The position numbers were made by a program, and so were the translations under genes. Below the pieces are notes generated by a model, which saw only the letters and a list, made by a program, of their open reading frames with translations, was not told the origin of the DNA and did no database searches. From Prolixibacteraceae bacterium (GTDB taxonomy: Bacteria > Bacteroidota > Bacteroidia > Bacteroidales > Prolixibacteraceae), in assembly GCA_019720755.1 (NCBI GenBank), contig CP081303.1:2728001-2792000 (forward strand): DNA of 64,000 bases, in the 5' to 3' direction. Every line of letters begins with the position of its first letter. The stretch's first letter is position 1. Of this stretch, positions 62,568-64,000 are shown one piece after another.

Positions 62568-63994
62568 TTGACTACCTCCCGAAAAAAGTTGTATTATTAC
62601 TGCAAGTATCTGACATTCACAATATAATATATGTGTAAAAACGAGGAAAGCTAGATTAAAAATGTTATTTTAAGTGTGAAAACATAATCATTTAAAACCT
62701 AGCTCATGAACAAGATACTTACAAAACAAATACAGAACAAGCTAAGTCTATATTTTTGTAAATTAAATAGTCATTTAACCAAACCAGAATTACGTTGTAC
62801 ACGTGAGATAACAACAGGTATTCTTAAGACAGGGTCTGTTATTATCAATCAAATAGCAACAGCTATAGGTGATTCTATAGACAAACAACAAACGACCAAA
62901 AGGCTTCGAAATCATTACAATAAAAAAGGTTTCTTTTTAAAACTTCTTAGAGGCCATATGGATTGTGTGTCAGATACAATTCATGAAGGAGACTACATTC
63001 TATTTGATGGATCAGATATTCAAAAGAAATATGCTAAGACCATGGAAGGTCTGGATTTTGTAAAAGATGGAGATGAGAAAAATAAGGTTGGATTAGGTTA
63101 TTGGCTTATGAATGTTGTACATATTGATAAGGCCAATAAGATGACACCTTTGTATAATAAGCTGTACAGTTTCGATCATGGAGCCAAGAGTGAAAATAAT
63201 GAAGCAATCGAAGCATTAAAAGAAGTAGATAATGCTATTTCAAAGAATGTAACTTGTGTGTTTGATCGAGGATTTGATCGTCAGATTATTAAGGATTATG
63301 TTGTTAGTCAACAAAATAACTTCATAATCAGATTGAAAAAGAATACCAAATTAATATACAAAGGCAAAGAAACTACTGTATCTACAATTGGGAAAAAGAT
63401 TCCATTCTTCATGGAATTAACTGCCAATAAAAGAGGCAAAAACAAAAGTAAAAAGATAAACTTTGAGTGTGGTGCTGTTAAGGTTAAATATAGAATAAAG
63501 CAGAGGGAATTTGAGCTATGGCTTGTTGCTACAAAACGCAAATCAGGAGGGAAATGTTGGTTATTAACCAACTCACCTAAGCATACAATAACAGAAGTTA
63601 TTAGTGAAGCTTTTCAAGCATATGGCTTTCGTTGGAAAATAGAAGAATACCATAGACATATCAAATCAAGCTATGATTTAGAGAATATACAAATAAAGAA
63701 GTTTGATGGACTGCAATGCATGTTGGCAATTTTAACCATTGCAATGGGAATCCTTTATAACACATTAGAGTCCATGCATCTAAGGTTGTTGCTAGATAGC
63801 AAAATTAAGATACTTGATAAAAACAAGGTATCTGAACTCAGAAATTTTATCTATTATAAGATAAGTACGATAATTAAAATTTTATTGGCAAATGTTTACA
63901 CAAAACATATAATACAGAGTAAACAGACACAAGTAGACGTAGGACAAATGAGACTCAATCTAGATTTCTGACTAAAAAAACGGGAGGTAGCCAA
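62568..63994 (+). mobile_element. Intact IS4-family insertion sequence
   Basis: A 1427-base element bounded by 14-base terminal inverted repeats TTGACTACCTCCCG (62568-62581) and CGGGAGGTAGCCAA (63981-63994), differing at one position. It carries a single full-length transposase gene. The visible part of the flanking duplication indicates a recent, clean insertion upstream of fhs. Confidence 0.85.
62706..63971 (+). CDS. IS4-family transposase
   Basis: A 421-residue DDE transposase. The catalytic acids are Asp101 in ILFDGSD, Asp187 in CVFDRGFDR and Glu313. The last lies in the exact IS4 signature Y(2)R(3)E(6)K (Tyr306, Arg309, Glu313, Lys320). The N-terminal region (TREITTGILKTGS ... QTTKRLRNHY) is the helical DNA-binding part. 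No stop or frameshift is present, so the protein should be active. The stop codon lies nine bases before the right inverted repeat. Confidence 0.92.
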   Translation: MNKILTKQIQNKLSLYFCKLNSHLTKPELRCTREITTGILKTGSVIINQIATAIGDSIDKQQTTKRLRNHYNKKGFFLKLLRGHMDCVSDTIHEGDYILFDGSDIQKKYAKTMEGLDFVKDGDEKNKVGLGYWLMNVVHIDKANKMTPLYNKLYSFDHGAKSENNEAIEALKEVDNAISKNVTCVFDRGFDRQIIKDYVVSQQNNFIIRLKKNTKLIYKGKETTVSTIGKKIPFFMELTANKRGKNKSKKINFECGAVKVKYRIKQREFELWLVATKRKSGGKCWLLTNSPKHTITEVISEAFQAYGFRWKIEEYHRHIKSSYDLENIQIKKFDGLQCMLAILTIAMGILYNTLESMHLRLLLDSKIKILDKNKVSELRNFIYYKISTIIKILLANVYTKHIIQSKQTQVDVGQMRLNLDF

Positions 63995-64000
63995 CTATTT

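Overview
The window is AT-rich chromosomal DNA from a member of the phylum Bacteroidota, most likely a marine Bacteroidales or Marinilabiliales-type organism. The call rests on several lineage markers: a type IX secretion C-terminal sorting domain protein, the small Bacteroidota-specific DUF4295 protein next to rpmG and rpmB, a DUF5686 outer-membrane protein, serine palmitoyltransferase (sphingolipids), DUF6266 and DUF4268 proteins, large secreted glycoside hydrolases, and TAnnTTTG-type -7 promoter boxes. No rRNA or tRNA gene was recognised.

Layout. 0-7 kb: the end of a YejM-like membrane sulfatase, a secreted GH2 beta-galactosidase, and a broken repeat-rich surface protein gene beside a T9SS cargo gene. 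7-15 kb: DUF4268 and HEAT-repeat genes, ftsY, the DUF4295-rpmG-rpmB cluster and a very large SNF2 helicase. 15.8-23.5 kb: a minus-strand cluster whose last three genes match the three steps of bacterial ceramide synthesis (serine palmitoyltransferase, GNAT-type ceramide synthase candidate, NAD-dependent reductase). They are preceded by an LTA-synthase-like phosphotransferase and a DUF5686 outer-membrane protein. 23.8-34 kb: an accessory region with two decayed IS982 copies, orphan genes, a compact DUF262 / DUF3696-ATPase / unknown-protein operon that looks like a defence module, and a dense field of large palindromic repeats. 34-41 kb: CPBP protease, YfcC transporter, arginine decarboxylase, a further palindromic element sitting in a 30-bp repeat array, and ung. 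40.6-48 kb: a GH20-like lipoprotein and a PafA-like phosphatase that both lack expected catalytic residues, with a DEAD-box helicase and a CYTH protein between them. 48-62 kb: ordinary metabolism (elbB, gnd, pdxB, kdgK-eda, natAB, cysK, a flavoprotein, fhs). 62.5 kb to the end: an apparently intact IS4-family insertion sequence whose second target-site duplication runs off the window.

The best candidates for something undescribed are (1) the DUF262-ATPase-orphan operon, whose third gene carries an in-frame stop, (2) the six-member palindromic element family clustered just downstream of it, with a second type of REP palindrome nested inside two members, (3) the compact ceramide cluster with an attached phosphotransferase, and (4) the two nearby pseudoenzymes. 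All functional calls come from reading motifs by eye; no database search was possible.
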